Shown here: piece by piece, positions 17,170-26,124 of the stretch
Layout: each line of letters starts with the position of its first letter
How positions within the stretch are numbered: position 1 is the first letter of the stretch
Assembly (NCBI GenBank): GCA_964247735.1
Contig: CAXTVS010000007.1
Location: 37,175-101,174 of the forward strand
Reading direction: 5' to 3'
DNA from: Lichenicola sp964247735
GTDB lineage: Bacteria; Pseudomonadota; Alphaproteobacteria; Acetobacterales; Acetobacteraceae
Length of the DNA: 64,000 nucleotides
Translations under genes and position numbers: made by a program
The notes under the pieces: generated by a model
Seen by the model: only the letters and a program-made list of their open reading frames with translations
Database searches by the model: none
What the model was told of the DNA's origin: nothing

Positions 17170-18259
17170 CTAGTCCGGCACCGCCCCCAGCGTGGTCGGC
17201 TCCACCGCCGTGATACCGTCCTGCCTCATCCGGAATGCTGCCAGCGTCGAACAAACGTGCAGCCTGGCGCGCATCAGCGAGCCCAGCGGCCGGTGCGCTT
17301 CCAGCGAATGGGACGGCCGGAAGCTCATCCGGTCCTCGACGAACCGGACCCGTTCTGGCGACAGCGCATCCTGCCGCGGCAGCGTCAGGGTTGGCGACGG
17401 CGACATAAGGATTGTCCTGCTCCGCCCAGCTTACGGATGCGTCCTCGATCGGCATCGTTTCGGGATCAGTACAAAGCTGCACCCGCAGTTCGAACACGGC
17501 ATCGTGCTCGCGGAAGTAGGCGACGGTCGCGTTGCGGAACACGTCCGGATCCGCGCCGGGATCCAGCGTCTCGCCGGACCGCGCCAGCTGCTCGGCAGAC
17601 ACCGGGAACAGGGCGATCTTTGCCACGTAGTCGCCGTAACGGATCGCCGCCTGGCTGTGGTAGCTTTCCGCAAGCGAATGCAGCGGCGCATGGCCGAAGA
17701 AGTCCAGCCGGGGCACGTCGTTGCCCGTCACCGTCGTGACCGCGGCGTTCAGGATGCGTGCCGTGACCGACACCGCAGTCTTGAGCAGCTCGTGACCGCC
17801 CAACGCGGCCTCGATCTGGCGCATGCTGTTGAGAAAGGCTGCGGCATCGGCCTCGGGAAACACCGGGCCGGTAGCCAGGACGAAATCCTGCGTGTCCTCC
17901 GCATGGCCGTCGATCTTCGGGCCCGCTACGCCGAACACCTTGAGGGCAAGCCCGCGATGGGTGGAGATCTTGTCGGACAGACGCTCGCCGGGTCCTTGCG
18001 CCAGCCGTGCCAGCACCGGGTATGACCCTGGCTGGGCGAACAGCCCCTGTCGGCGTGCCGGCGCCAGTCCGTCATGCACCACAAGGCTGCCCTTGAGCAG
18101 GCCGCTGGTCTTGGTATGGGACGCGCGCACCGCCGGGCCACCTTCGGCCTTCGAGACCTTGACGGTTTCGTTCTGCATGGAGGTGATGATGCCGTCGATG
18201 GTTTCCGTCTCGCCCGGCTCCGGGGTCTCGATGCCGAGATGATAACGCACAAGGTCCAT
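17170..18259 (-). pseudogene. Catalase-family haem protein, frameshifted near the C-terminus
   Basis: Reads as a catalase-like protein (the short Y4iL-like group, not a full catalase) from MDLVRYHLGIETPEPGETET through VFPEADAAAFLNSMRQIEAA and VPRLDFFGHAPLHSLA to DNPYVAVAN at about codon 288. There the frame fails, and the expected continuation LTLPRQDALSPERVRFVEDR to TTLGAVPD is in the neighbouring frame and ends at 17170. One extra base in the GGG at 17388-17390 (CCC on the coding strand) explains it exactly: removing it joins VAN to LTLP. About 70 C-terminal residues are lost if real. A sequencing error in the run is possible. The two halves otherwise look undamaged. Confidence 0.82.
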
Positions 18260-18428
18260 CGTACTGTCCCTTGTTTCGGGGCCGCCAACACCCGCTTCCC
18301 TAGGTCGTCTCGGCGCCTGTACGTGTCGTCAGCGGAAGCGCCAGAGCCGGTTCGGTCAAAATCGACCGCTGCGCCATTGCGGCAGCGACGCGGCACCGGA
18401 ACAGGATGTCGGCCAGGACCGGCATGAC

Positions 18429-18455
18429 GGGTCCGGATGGCATGCATCCGGACCC
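18429..18455. terminator. Strong hairpin downstream of the 111-aa gene
   Basis: Perfect 11-bp arms GGGTCCGGATG and CATCCGGACCC around a 5-base loop, 21 bases beyond the stop of the minus-strand gene at 18477. No T-tract follows, so it may work as a Rho-assisted end or mRNA 3' stabiliser rather than a textbook intrinsic terminator. Confidence 0.5.
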
Positions 18456-18476
18456 CATCGAGGTTCAGGCGAAGGG

Positions 18477-18812
18477 CTATGCCTGCGCCGACTCGGTCGT
18501 CTCCGAGGCCTGCGTCAGCGCTTCGCCGAGCGCGCGCACCTTCTCCGCGTTCTTGGTGTCGGCCTTGCCGGCCAAGGTCACGGTCTCCTTGCCGAGCTTC
18601 GCGACCAGCTTCTTGATCGCCTCGCCGTCCAGCTCCTTGGCATGGAGGTGCTTCTTCAGGCTTTCGAGATCGCGGATGATGCCCTTCACGCCCGGCGCGT
18701 CGAGCTTGCCCAGCGTTTCCTCCCACCCCTCTATGTTCTTGGTGGCAGCGCTGATGGTGAAGCCCTTCACGCCGTCCTTGAAGTGCTTAATCGTGGCGTC
18801 GAACTGCGGCAT
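18477..18812 (-). CDS. Conserved hypothetical protein, 111 aa
   Basis: Small, Lys/Glu/Ala-rich, probably all-helical soluble protein: starts MPQFDATIKHFKDGVKGFTI and contains KGIIRDLESLKKHLHAKELD and KLVAKLGKETVTLAGKADTK. No signal peptide, membrane segment or known motif. I do not recognise a function. It lies 112 bases downstream of smpB on the same strand and is followed by a strong hairpin, so it is probably the last gene of the dapA-smpB transcript or has its own promoter. Confidence 0.7.
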   Translation of the reverse strand: MPQFDATIKHFKDGVKGFTISAATKNIEGWEETLGKLDAPGVKGIIRDLESLKKHLHAKELDGEAIKKLVAKLGKETVTLAGKADTKNAEKVRALGEALTQASETTESAQA

Positions 18813-18924
18813 GTCTTGGACCTACTTGGTTGAGGCACGGTGCTTGATCGCAACGTCGCCACCGCAACAGGCGACCGGGGCCGAGGGTTTCCGCTCCAAC
18901 GCGACCGTGAGCGGGGCCGGATCC

Positions 18925-19410
18925 TCAGCCGCGGTTGCGCAGCAGCCTTGCCTTGTCGCGCTGCCAGTCGCGCGCGGCGATGGCATGGCGCTTGTCCGCG
19001 TTCTTGCGTCCCTCGCCGACGCCCAGCGTCACCTTGGCGACGCCCTTCTCGTTGAAATGGATGTCGAGCGGCACCAGCGTGTAGCCGCTCTTCTTCACCT
19101 CGCCCAGCATCTTGTCGATCTGCTTGTGATGCAGCAGCAGCTTGCGCGGAGCCTTGGGCTCGAACCGCGACAACACGCCGCCCTGGTACTCCGGGATGTA
19201 GCAGTTGAACATCCACACGGCCCCGTCGCGCTCGGCGGCATAGGCCTCGGTCAGGGTGGCGCGGCCCAGGCGCAGGCTCTTGACCTCCGGACCCTTGAGC
19301 ACGATCCCGGCTTCCACCGTCTCCTTGATGGTGTAGTCGAACCGGCCCTTGCGGTTCTGCGCCGCGATGCCGTGCGAGATCATCCCGCTCTTCTTCTTGT
19401 CCTTGGCCAT
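18925..19410 (-). CDS. smpB: SsrA-binding protein
   Basis: Binds tmRNA and delivers it to stalled ribosomes. 161 aa from the ATG at 19410. Characteristic segments are GIVLKGPEVKSLRLGRATLT, FNCYIPEYQGG, a basic region with RKLLLHHKQIDKML, and a C-terminal tail rich in Arg/Lys (RDWQRDKARLLRNRG) that mimics mRNA in the decoding centre. It starts 8 bases after dapA. No ssrA gene was recognised nearby. Confidence 0.96.
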   Translation of the reverse strand: MAKDKKKSGMISHGIAAQNRKGRFDYTIKETVEAGIVLKGPEVKSLRLGRATLTEAYAAERDGAVWMFNCYIPEYQGGVLSRFEPKAPRKLLLHHKQIDKMLGEVKKSGYTLVPLDIHFNEKGVAKVTLGVGEGRKNADKRHAIAARDWQRDKARLLRNRG

Positions 19411-19418
19411 GGAGCGCG

Positions 19419-20297
19419 TCAGCCGAGCAGGCCGACCTCCTCCATCGCCGCCCGCACCAGGGCGCGGGTATCGTCGCGCAGCGGGGCCAGCGGCAGGCGG
19501 CAGGTCTCGCCGGCGCGTCCCAGCAGGCTGACGGCATACTTCACCGGCGCCGGACTGCTCTCGGCGAACAGGGCGTCGTGCAGCGGCAGCAGCCGGTCCT
19601 GCAGCGCCATCGCCGCCCGGACGTCGCCGCGGTCCCAGGCCGCCTGCATCTGCGCGCACAGGGCCGGCGCCACGTTGGCGGTCACGCTGATGCAGCCGGA
19701 CCCTCCGGCGGCGTTGAACGCCAGCGCGGTGCCGTCCTCGCCGGACAGCTGGCAGAACCCTGGCCCGGCGGCGCGTCGTATCTGCAGCGGGCGCAGCAGG
19801 TTAGCGGTGGCATCCTTCACGCCGATGATGTTGGGATGGCGGGCGAGCCGCGCCATGGTCTCGACGCTCATGTCGATCACGCTGCGGGCGGGGATGTTGT
19901 AGATCACGATCGGCAGGTCGACCGCGTCGGCGATCGCCATGTAGTGCCGATACAGCCCGTCCTGCGTCGGCTTGTTGTAGTAGGGCGTCACCACCAGGGC
20001 GCCGTCCGCGCCCGCCTCCCTGGCGTGGCGGGTAGTGGCGATGGCTTCCGCCGTGCTGCTGGAGCCGGTTCCGGCCAGCACGCCGACGCGGCCGGAGGCG
20101 GCGCGGACCGCGAGGTCGATCAGCCGCCGGTGCTCCCCGTGGGTGAGGGTCGGGCTTTCGCCGGTGGTGCCGGTCGGCACGACCGCACTGGTGCCGCTCT
20201 CGATCTGCCACGCGATCAGCCGCTCGAACCCGGCCTCGTCCAGGACGCCGTCCGGCCGCATGGGGGTGATGAGGGCGACGATCGAGCCCTTGAACAT
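19419..20297 (-). CDS. dapA: 4-hydroxy-tetrahydrodipicolinate synthase
   Basis: Condenses pyruvate with aspartate semialdehyde, the committed step to diaminopimelate and lysine. 292 aa from the ATG at 20297 (GGGAG 7 bases upstream). Lys161 (IIGVKDAT) is the Schiff-base residue, Tyr133 lies in IYNIPARS, and PTGTTGESPTL binds pyruvate; positions match E. coli DapA. Followed closely by smpB, a pairing common in alphaproteobacteria. Confidence 0.96.
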   Translation of the reverse strand: MFKGSIVALITPMRPDGVLDEAGFERLIAWQIESGTSAVVPTGTTGESPTLTHGEHRRLIDLAVRAASGRVGVLAGTGSSSTAEAIATTRHAREAGADGALVVTPYYNKPTQDGLYRHYMAIADAVDLPIVIYNIPARSVIDMSVETMARLARHPNIIGVKDATANLLRPLQIRRAAGPGFCQLSGEDGTALAFNAAGGSGCISVTANVAPALCAQMQAAWDRGDVRAAMALQDRLLPLHDALFAESSPAPVKYAVSLLGRAGETCRLPLAPLRDDTRALVRAAMEEVGLLG

Positions 20298-20449
20298 GGT
20301 CGACTCCCGTCCGACGGCGTTCGGCCGGATCCATCTGCCGCGGCGTGTCGGGCCAATCGGCGACGCCCGTTCTAGACCAGCTTGGCGCGGGCTGGAACAG
20401 GCATGCTCTTGCCGCGGATAGCGGTTCGCCGGATGCTGCAACCGCCCCG

Positions 20450-22501
20450 ATGACAGCCCGTCCCCGCCTTCCGACCTGCTCAGGAGCCGACGCGCGGACA
20501 CGGCCAGGGCTGCTGTTCGCCGCCATCCTTACGCTGGCCGGCTGTGCCAGCAGCGCGTTGCCGGTGGCGGCCGGGGCACGGGCAGACACGCAGGCGCCAC
20601 CCGCGTCCGTCGAGCGCGACGCGGCGGCGGACCGGGACGACCCGGTGGCGGCGCGGCTGTCGGTGTATCTGCGCCTGCTCAGGCCCGGCGGCGGGTCGGC
20701 CGCCGAGATCACCGGGTTCCTGGCGCAGAACCCGACCTGGCCGAACCGGGTGCTGCTGGGCCAGCGTCTGGATCAGGCGATCACCGCGGAAACCGATCCG
20801 GCGGCCCTCGGCGTCGTGTGCGGCAGCGTGAGCCCGGGCTCCGCCGCCTCGCTGCTGCGCTGTGCCGGCCTTGCTTCCTCATCCGGATCCACTGCCGGGC
20901 TGCCGGACGCGGTGCCGCCGGCGCTGGTGGCGGCAGCACGCAACGCCTGGGTGCACGGCATCGACCAGCCCGAGGAGGCGTCCGCGTTTCTCGGCGTCTG
21001 GGGCCGGTTCCTGACTGCCGACGACCAGCGGCGGCGCTTCGACCGGCTCGAATGGGCCGGCAACGCGTCCGCCGCCGGCCGCACCCTGCCGCTGCTGCCG
21101 TCGACCGACCAGGCCCTGGCGACGGCGCGGCTGTCGCTCCGACGCAACGCGTCGGATGCCGATGCGGCCGCGGCGTCGCTGCCGGCGTCGGACGCGCATG
21201 ATCCGGTGCTGGTGCTGGAGCTGGCGCGCTGGCTGCGTCGCAACGAGCGCGTCGATGCCGCCGTGTCGCTCTGGCACGGCGACGGGACGGCGGCGGAGGC
21301 GCGGATCGGTCCCGATCGGCTCCCGGCCTTCTGGACCGAGCGCGATGCCCTGTCGCGGGACCTGCTGGGCAGGAACCGCGACGCCGACGCGTTCGCGGTC
21401 GCCGACGACCGGATACAGGTCGAGCCTGGACCGCGGCTCGACTCCGACTTCCTCGCCGGCTGGATCGCGCTGCGCCGCCTGCACGACCCGGCGGGCGCCG
21501 AGGCGCGGTTCGCCCCGCTGATGGACGCGACCGCCGTCATCACCCGCAGCCGCGGCGCCTACTGGACCGGGCGCGCCCGGCTGGCACGCGGCGATGCCGG
21601 AGGAGCCGCGACGGCGCTGGCCCGGGCCGCCGCTTATCCGACCACCTTCTACGGACAGCTTGCCGCCGCCCGGCTGCAGCCGCCGGCGCCCGGGCCGGCG
21701 ACGCTGCTGGCGTCATCCGCGCCGGATCCGGTCGCGGACCGTCTCCGGCAGCTGCACGATCCCGGCTGGACGCAGGCCGAGGCGATCCGTTTCGCCGGGC
21801 TCGAGCTGGCACGGGCGGCGGAGCTGCTGGTGGCCTGGAACGACCGCAGGCACGCGCGCGCCTTCCTGCTCCGCCTCGACGCGATGGCGACCACGGACAC
21901 CGGCCACACCCTAGCCGCGTCGCTGGCCGACCGGCTCGGCCTGCCGGACGTGGCGGTGGCGATCGCGCGTGCGGCCGGCCGGCACGGGCTGGTACTGCGG
22001 GAAGCGGGCTGGCCGCAGCCGTTCACCCCGCCGGATGGCGCCCTGCCTCCAGGGCTGGCGCTGGCGGTGATGCGGCAGGAAAGCAGCTTCGACCCGCAGG
22101 TCACCAGCCCCGCCGGAGCGCGCGGGCTGATGCAGCTCACCAACGGCACCGCCCGCGACACCGCACGGGCCGCCGGGCGGCCGGACCTGTCGGGCGGGGG
22201 GGCGGTCCTGTTCGATGCTGACGCCAACATGACGCTGGGAACCGCCTATCTCGACACCCTGCTGACCCGCTTCGGCGGCGTGGTGCCGTATGCGGTGGCG
22301 GCCTATAACGCCGGCCCGCACCGGGTCGACCAATGGCTGGCGGCAGGCGATCCGGCGCGGGCGCCGGCTCCCGGGATCGATCGCCAGGACGGCATGATCG
22401 ACTGGATCGAGAGCATCCCCTACGCGGAAACGCGCAACTACGTGCAGCGGGTGATGGAGAACATGGCGATCTACCGCGCCGGGCCGGGCTCGCGCGCATG
22501 A
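20450..22501 (+). CDS. Lytic murein transglycosylase (Slt70-like lipoprotein)
   Basis: 683 aa. Lipoprotein signal with lipobox LAGC (from ILTLAGCASS), so probably outer-membrane anchored. A long alpha-helical superhelix of Ala-rich repeats leads to a C-terminal SLT domain from about residue 530: catalytic Glu544 in MRQESSFDPQ, then SPAGARGLMQLTNGTA and AVAAYNAGPHRVDQWL. It cuts peptidoglycan between MurNAc and GlcNAc with anhydro-ring formation. The start at 20450 is chosen because it places the lipobox in the right place. Divergent from dapA; its stop overlaps pgpA (ATGA). Confidence 0.92.
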   Translation: MTARPRLPTCSGADARTRPGLLFAAILTLAGCASSALPVAAGARADTQAPPASVERDAAADRDDPVAARLSVYLRLLRPGGGSAAEITGFLAQNPTWPNRVLLGQRLDQAITAETDPAALGVVCGSVSPGSAASLLRCAGLASSSGSTAGLPDAVPPALVAAARNAWVHGIDQPEEASAFLGVWGRFLTADDQRRRFDRLEWAGNASAAGRTLPLLPSTDQALATARLSLRRNASDADAAAASLPASDAHDPVLVLELARWLRRNERVDAAVSLWHGDGTAAEARIGPDRLPAFWTERDALSRDLLGRNRDADAFAVADDRIQVEPGPRLDSDFLAGWIALRRLHDPAGAEARFAPLMDATAVITRSRGAYWTGRARLARGDAGGAATALARAAAYPTTFYGQLAAARLQPPAPGPATLLASSAPDPVADRLRQLHDPGWTQAEAIRFAGLELARAAELLVAWNDRRHARAFLLRLDAMATTDTGHTLAASLADRLGLPDVAVAIARAAGRHGLVLREAGWPQPFTPPDGALPPGLALAVMRQESSFDPQVTSPAGARGLMQLTNGTARDTARAAGRPDLSGGGAVLFDADANMTLGTAYLDTLLTRFGGVVPYAVAAYNAGPHRVDQWLAAGDPARAPAPGIDRQDGMIDWIESIPYAETRNYVQRVMENMAIYRAGPGSRA

Positions 22502-22986
22502 ACGGCGGAGCCCGCTGGGCGCGTCTGGTGGCGAGCTTCGGCGGAGTCGGCTTTGCGCCGAAGGCACCGGGCACGGTGGGGACGCTGGCGGCCCTGCCGT
22601 TGGGCTGGGCGCTGCTGCAGGCGCCCTGGCTGCTGGTTGCGGCGATCGGGAGCGCGTGCGTCGGCGGGACGGTCGCGGTGCAGCGGGCCGGCGGCGGCGC
22701 CGACCACGGCTGGATCGTGATCGACGAGGTCGCCGGCCTGTGGATCACGCTGCTCGGGCTGGTCGGACTGCCACGGCTGCCGCCGCCGCATGGGATCGGC
22801 GTGGCCGTCGGACTCGGGGCGGCTTTCGGGGTGTTCCGGCTGCTCGACATCATCAAGCCCGGGCCGATCGGGCGGATCGACCGGCGCCACGACTCGCTGG
22901 GAGTCATGGGCGATGACGTCGCCGCCGGCTTCGTGGGAGCGGGCCTGCTGCTCGGGGCCCGGCTGGCGCTGAGTTGGAGCCGATGA
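22498..22986 (+). CDS. pgpA: Phosphatidylglycerophosphatase A
   Basis: Dephosphorylates phosphatidylglycerol-phosphate, the product of PgsA. 162 aa with membrane helices; motifs FGGVGFAPKAPGTVGTL at the N-terminus, WIVIDEVAGLW with the conserved Asp-Glu, RLLDIIKPGPIGRIDR and GVMGDDVAAG at the end. ATGA overlap with the upstream transglycosylase and again with pncC downstream, so the three genes are co-translated. Confidence 0.94.
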   Translation: MNGGARWARLVASFGGVGFAPKAPGTVGTLAALPLGWALLQAPWLLVAAIGSACVGGTVAVQRAGGGADHGWIVIDEVAGLWITLLGLVGLPRLPPPHGIGVAVGLGAAFGVFRLLDIIKPGPIGRIDRRHDSLGVMGDDVAAGFVGAGLLLGARLALSWSR

Positions 22987-23471
22987 TCGACCAGGACACG
23001 CTTGACCAGGCCGGGCTGCTGCTGGAACGGCTGAAGGCGGCTTCCTTCAGCGTCGCGACCGCCGAAAGCTGCACCGGTGGCCTGGTGGCGGCGGCGCTGA
23101 CCCACCATCCCGGTTCGTCCGCCGCGGTGCTGGGCGGGTTCGTGACCTATTCCGACGCGATGAAGCACAGGCTGCTCGGGGTCGAGATCGTACTTCTGGA
23201 GCGGGTCGGAGCGGTGAGCGGGGAGGTTGCGGCGGCCATGGCCCTGGGTGCACTGACCCGAAGCGGAGCCGACTTGGCAGTATCCATCACCGGGATCGCA
23301 GGCCCGGGCGGTGCCACCGCGACCAAGCCGGTCGGCCTGGTCTGGTTCGGCTTGGCACGCATCGGCCATCCGGTGCGGACCGAGCATGCCGTGCTGCCCG
23401 GCAGCCGGCAGGAGGTGCGGGAGGCATCGGTTCGTCGCGCCTTGGCGTTGCTGGACAGCACCCTGCCTTAG
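22983..23471 (+). CDS. pncC: CinA-type nicotinamide-nucleotide amidohydrolase
   Basis: Deamidates NMN for pyridine-nucleotide salvage. 162 aa, the stand-alone C-terminal CinA domain without the N-terminal MoCF-like half. Motifs: SVATAESCTGGLVAAALT near the N-terminus and SITGIAGPGGATATKPVGLV. The ATG at 22983 overlaps the pgpA stop as ATGA. The gene is commonly found next to pgpA in alphaproteobacteria. Confidence 0.93.
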   Translation: MIDQDTLDQAGLLLERLKAASFSVATAESCTGGLVAAALTHHPGSSAAVLGGFVTYSDAMKHRLLGVEIVLLERVGAVSGEVAAAMALGALTRSGADLAVSITGIAGPGGATATKPVGLVWFGLARIGHPVRTEHAVLPGSRQEVREASVRRALALLDSTLP

Positions 23472-23491
23472 GGCCGGACCGCGGTCGAAGC

Positions 23492-23863
23492 CTAGGCGAC
23501 GCTGTCCTTGCGGTGCCTGTGGTGCGACCGGTTGAAGGCGTGGATCTGTTCGGCAGTGATCCAGCCCTTGTGGTCGGTGTCGATCTCATCAAAGTGCTTC
23601 GCCACGCGCGGCCAATCCGCCAGTTCGACCTGCTGCCGGGTCAGATGGCCGTCATGCGTGGTGTTGGCAGCGGCAAAATGCGCCTCCACACCGCCGGACA
23701 GGTGCCGGACCTGGATCCGGTCGGGATCGACGGCCTGCGGTCCGGCACTGACAAGCGCGGCCGGCACGGATGCTGCGCGCGATGGCGCCGACTGCGCCAG
23801 GGCGGACAGGCCGGCGAGGCCGCCGCAAAGCAGGACGGCGCTTATGTTGAGGATCATGCGCAT
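23492..23863 (-). CDS. Exported EF-hand calcium-binding protein
   Basis: 123 aa. Signal peptide MRMILNISAVLLCGGLAG to ALAQS, then two EF-hand-like loops: NTTHDGHLTRQQVE, where a few ligand positions are non-acidic, and the better DTDHKGWITAEQI. It ends in a His-rich HHRHRK tail. Similar small periplasmic EF-hand proteins are common in alphaproteobacteria with no settled function. It converges with pncC, ending 20 bases away. Confidence 0.75.
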   Translation of the reverse strand: MRMILNISAVLLCGGLAGLSALAQSAPSRAASVPAALVSAGPQAVDPDRIQVRHLSGGVEAHFAAANTTHDGHLTRQQVELADWPRVAKHFDEIDTDHKGWITAEQIHAFNRSHHRHRKDSVA

Positions 23864-23983
23864 CTGGATCGCTTTCCTGACGAGGTCGGGGCGCCCGACT
23901 GGTGTGGGTTCCCGGCCACCGGCCTTGAACACACATAGTTGATCAGGAAAAGCTTAAGTTGCGATGAACGATTTGTGATCGAC

Positions 23984-24009
23984 GGGAGGCCGGTTCCGCC
24001 CGGCCTCCC
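23984..24009. terminator. Strong hairpin downstream of the 123-aa exported protein
   Basis: Perfect 10-bp arms GGGAGGCCGG and CCGGCCTCCC around a 6-base loop, ending 11 bases beyond the stop codon of the minus-strand gene at 24020. GC-rich stem without a T-tract. It most likely ends or protects that transcript. Confidence 0.6.
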
Positions 24010-24019
24010 GGATCGGGTA

Positions 24020-24391
24020 CTACTGGCCGCCGGGCGTGTTCGACGGCGTGGTGGTGCCGGTGCTGCCGGAGGAGGGCGCGCTCCCCGCGGGCGGCATGCT
24101 GGACGGTGCTGCCATGCCGGTTCCCGGAGCGGTGCTTGAGGACGGCGTGCTGGTGTCGCCGGTGGCCGGCGCGCTGCCTCCGCGTGCGGCGGCGAGGCTC
24201 TTGGCGTTCAGCTCGTCGGTGGACGGGTCGCCGGCACGCTTCGAATGGGTCTTCGGACCCTGCATGTGGTCCATGCGGCTCGAATGGTGGCGATGGTGGT
24301 GCATGGGCTTGCTGGTGTCGGTCTGAGCCATGGCAGGAAGAGCGAACGCCAGCGCAGCCGTGCAGATCGAGGCACTCAGGATCGACTTCAT
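24020..24391 (-). CDS. Small exported Ser/Thr/Pro-rich protein
   Basis: 123 aa. Signal peptide MKSILSASICTAALAFALPA with AMA before QTD. The mature chain has a His-rich stretch (HHHRHHSSRMDHMQG) that could bind metal, a TDELNAKSLAAA segment, and a low-complexity Ser/Thr/Pro/Gly tail. AGGA seven bases before the ATG supports the start. Function unknown; the pattern recalls small periplasmic proteins found in acetic acid bacteria. It is followed by a strong hairpin. Confidence 0.7.
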   Translation of the reverse strand: MKSILSASICTAALAFALPAMAQTDTSKPMHHHRHHSSRMDHMQGPKTHSKRAGDPSTDELNAKSLAAARGGSAPATGDTSTPSSSTAPGTGMAAPSSMPPAGSAPSSGSTGTTTPSNTPGGQ

Positions 24392-24532
24392 GGATGTTCC
24401 TTTTCTGTCACGACCGACAGAGCTTGAGGCAAAAAGAAGCGCCGTCGGCAGACGCTCCGACACGACCAAGCAACGACCACCCGCCGTGGCAGTTGCGCCA
24501 CAGTCGTATAAACCGAGACTTCGGCGTGAAAA

Positions 24533-25027
24533 TCAGCCCGCGGGCGCCGGATCCGCCGTGGTGACGGGTTTCGCGACCGGGGCGGCCGGACGCGCCGGTG
24601 TGCCATAGATGTCGCGGGCGCGCTTGAGGAAGGCGCCGACCATCAGGCGGACCGCCTCGTTGAACACCACGCCGATCGCGGCCTGCAGCAGGCGCGAGCG
24701 GAACTCGAACTCGACAAAGAAGTCGACCAGGCAGCCACGTGGATCCGGCGTGAAGGTCCACACGTTGTTGAGGTAGCGGAACGGACCTTTCTCGTAACGA
24801 ACCCGCACGGTATGCGGGCGGTCCAGGGCCACCCGGCTGGTGAAGCTTTCCCGGAACGGGCCGAAGCCGATGCTCATGTCGGCGATCAGCTCGGTGTCGG
24901 TATGGCTGCGCACCCGGGCACCGGTGCACCACGGCAGAAACTCGGGATAGCGGCCCACGTCGGCCACCATGTCGAACAGCTGCTCGGCGGTGTAGGGGAT
25001 GAGGCGGCGTTCGGCGTGGGTCGGCAT
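24533..25027 (-). CDS. COQ10/RatA-like SRPBCC lipid-binding protein
   Basis: START-like fold protein; homologues bind ubiquinone and are needed for its function (COQ10), while E. coli RatA blocks 70S formation. 164 aa with LIPYTAEQLFDMVADVGRYP at the N-terminus and YEKGPFRYLNNVWTF and FEFRSRLLQAAIGVVFNEA. A Pro/Ala-rich tail follows the fold. Its ATG shares one base with the lipA stop (TGATG), so it is the last gene of the pdh-lipA run; a ubiquinone role fits that respiratory setting better than a toxin role. Confidence 0.88.
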   Translation of the reverse strand: MPTHAERRLIPYTAEQLFDMVADVGRYPEFLPWCTGARVRSHTDTELIADMSIGFGPFRESFTSRVALDRPHTVRVRYEKGPFRYLNNVWTFTPDPRGCLVDFFVEFEFRSRLLQAAIGVVFNEAVRLMVGAFLKRARDIYGTPARPAAPVAKPVTTADPAPAG

Positions 25028-26013
25028 CAGAATGCTACGCGCGAGCCCGCCAAACGTGCCGCACGCGTTGCCCGCAGTGCAGCAAAATCCGCGTCCGCAT
25101 GGTAGGACGAGCGGGTCAGCGGCGTGGCGCTCACCTGCAGGAAGCCTTTGGCCCGCGCCGTGGAGGCGTAGTCGGCGAACTCGTCCGGGGTCACGAACCG
25201 GTCCACCGCCGCGTGCTTCACGCTCGGCTGCAGGTACTGGCCGAGGGTGAGGAAGTCGACCTCGGCCACGCGCAGGTCGTCCATCACCTGCAGCACCTCG
25301 GGCCGGCTCTCGCCCAGCCCCACCATCATGCCGGACTTGGTGAAGATTGCAGGATCGAGCTGCTTGACGCGGTCGAGCAGGCGCACCGACTGGTAGTAGC
25401 GGGCCCCCGGCCGGATGGTGGCGTAGAGCCTGGGCACGGTCTCCAGGTTGTGGTTGAACACGTCCGGACGGGCGGCGACCACCACCTCCAGCGCGCCTGG
25501 CTTGCGCAGGAAGTCGGGGGTGAGGATTTCGATCGTGGTGCCGGGTGCCGCCTGTCGGATGGCGCCGATCACGGCGGCGAAGTGCGCAGCCCCGCCGTCT
25601 GGGAGGTCGTCGCGGTCGACCGAGGTGATCACCACGTGGCGCAGTCCCAGCGTTGCCACCGCGTCCGCCACCCGTCCCGGCTCGCCGGCGTCAAGCGCGT
25701 CTGGCTGTCCGGTGCGGACGTTGCAGAAGGCGCAGGCGCGGGTGCAGATCTCGCCCATGATCATCATGGTGGCGTGGCGCTGCGACCAGCACTCGCCGAT
25801 GTTCGGGCAGGCCGCCTCCTCGCACACCGTCACCAGCTTCTTGTCGCGCATCAGCGTGCGCGTCTCGTGGTAGATCGGATGCGTCGGCGCCTTGACCCGG
25901 ATCCAGTCCGGCTTGCGCAGGAGCGGGTTGTCCGGACGGTGCGCCTTTTCCGGATGGCGCGGCGCCGCCATGGCACCCCCGCTCCGGTGGTCGATCAGCA
26001 GTCGGGTGGACAT
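25027..26013 (-). CDS. lipA: Lipoyl synthase
   Basis: Radical-SAM enzyme inserting two sulfurs into octanoyl-lipoyl domains. 328 aa from the ATG at 26013. Both clusters are complete: auxiliary cysteines C64, C69, C75 (CEEAACPNIGEC) and radical-SAM cysteines C90, C94, C97 (CTRACAFC). The C-terminal TRSSYHADADFAALR carries the Ser that ligates the auxiliary cluster. It follows lpd by 111 bases and supplies the cofactor of the pyruvate dehydrogenase encoded just upstream. Confidence 0.96.
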   Translation of the reverse strand: MSTRLLIDHRSGGAMAAPRHPEKAHRPDNPLLRKPDWIRVKAPTHPIYHETRTLMRDKKLVTVCEEAACPNIGECWSQRHATMMIMGEICTRACAFCNVRTGQPDALDAGEPGRVADAVATLGLRHVVITSVDRDDLPDGGAAHFAAVIGAIRQAAPGTTIEILTPDFLRKPGALEVVVAARPDVFNHNLETVPRLYATIRPGARYYQSVRLLDRVKQLDPAIFTKSGMMVGLGESRPEVLQVMDDLRVAEVDFLTLGQYLQPSVKHAAVDRFVTPDEFADYASTARAKGFLQVSATPLTRSSYHADADFAALRATRAARLAGSRVAF

Positions 26014-26124
26014 GGAGTTCCGTGCATCCGTCCGGGGAAGAACCGTCTCCGACAGGTGGCGCCGCGCCGGACGGTCGTCAAGCACGACAGGACATCCGGC
26101 CTGCGACGCCGCACGGAACAGCGG

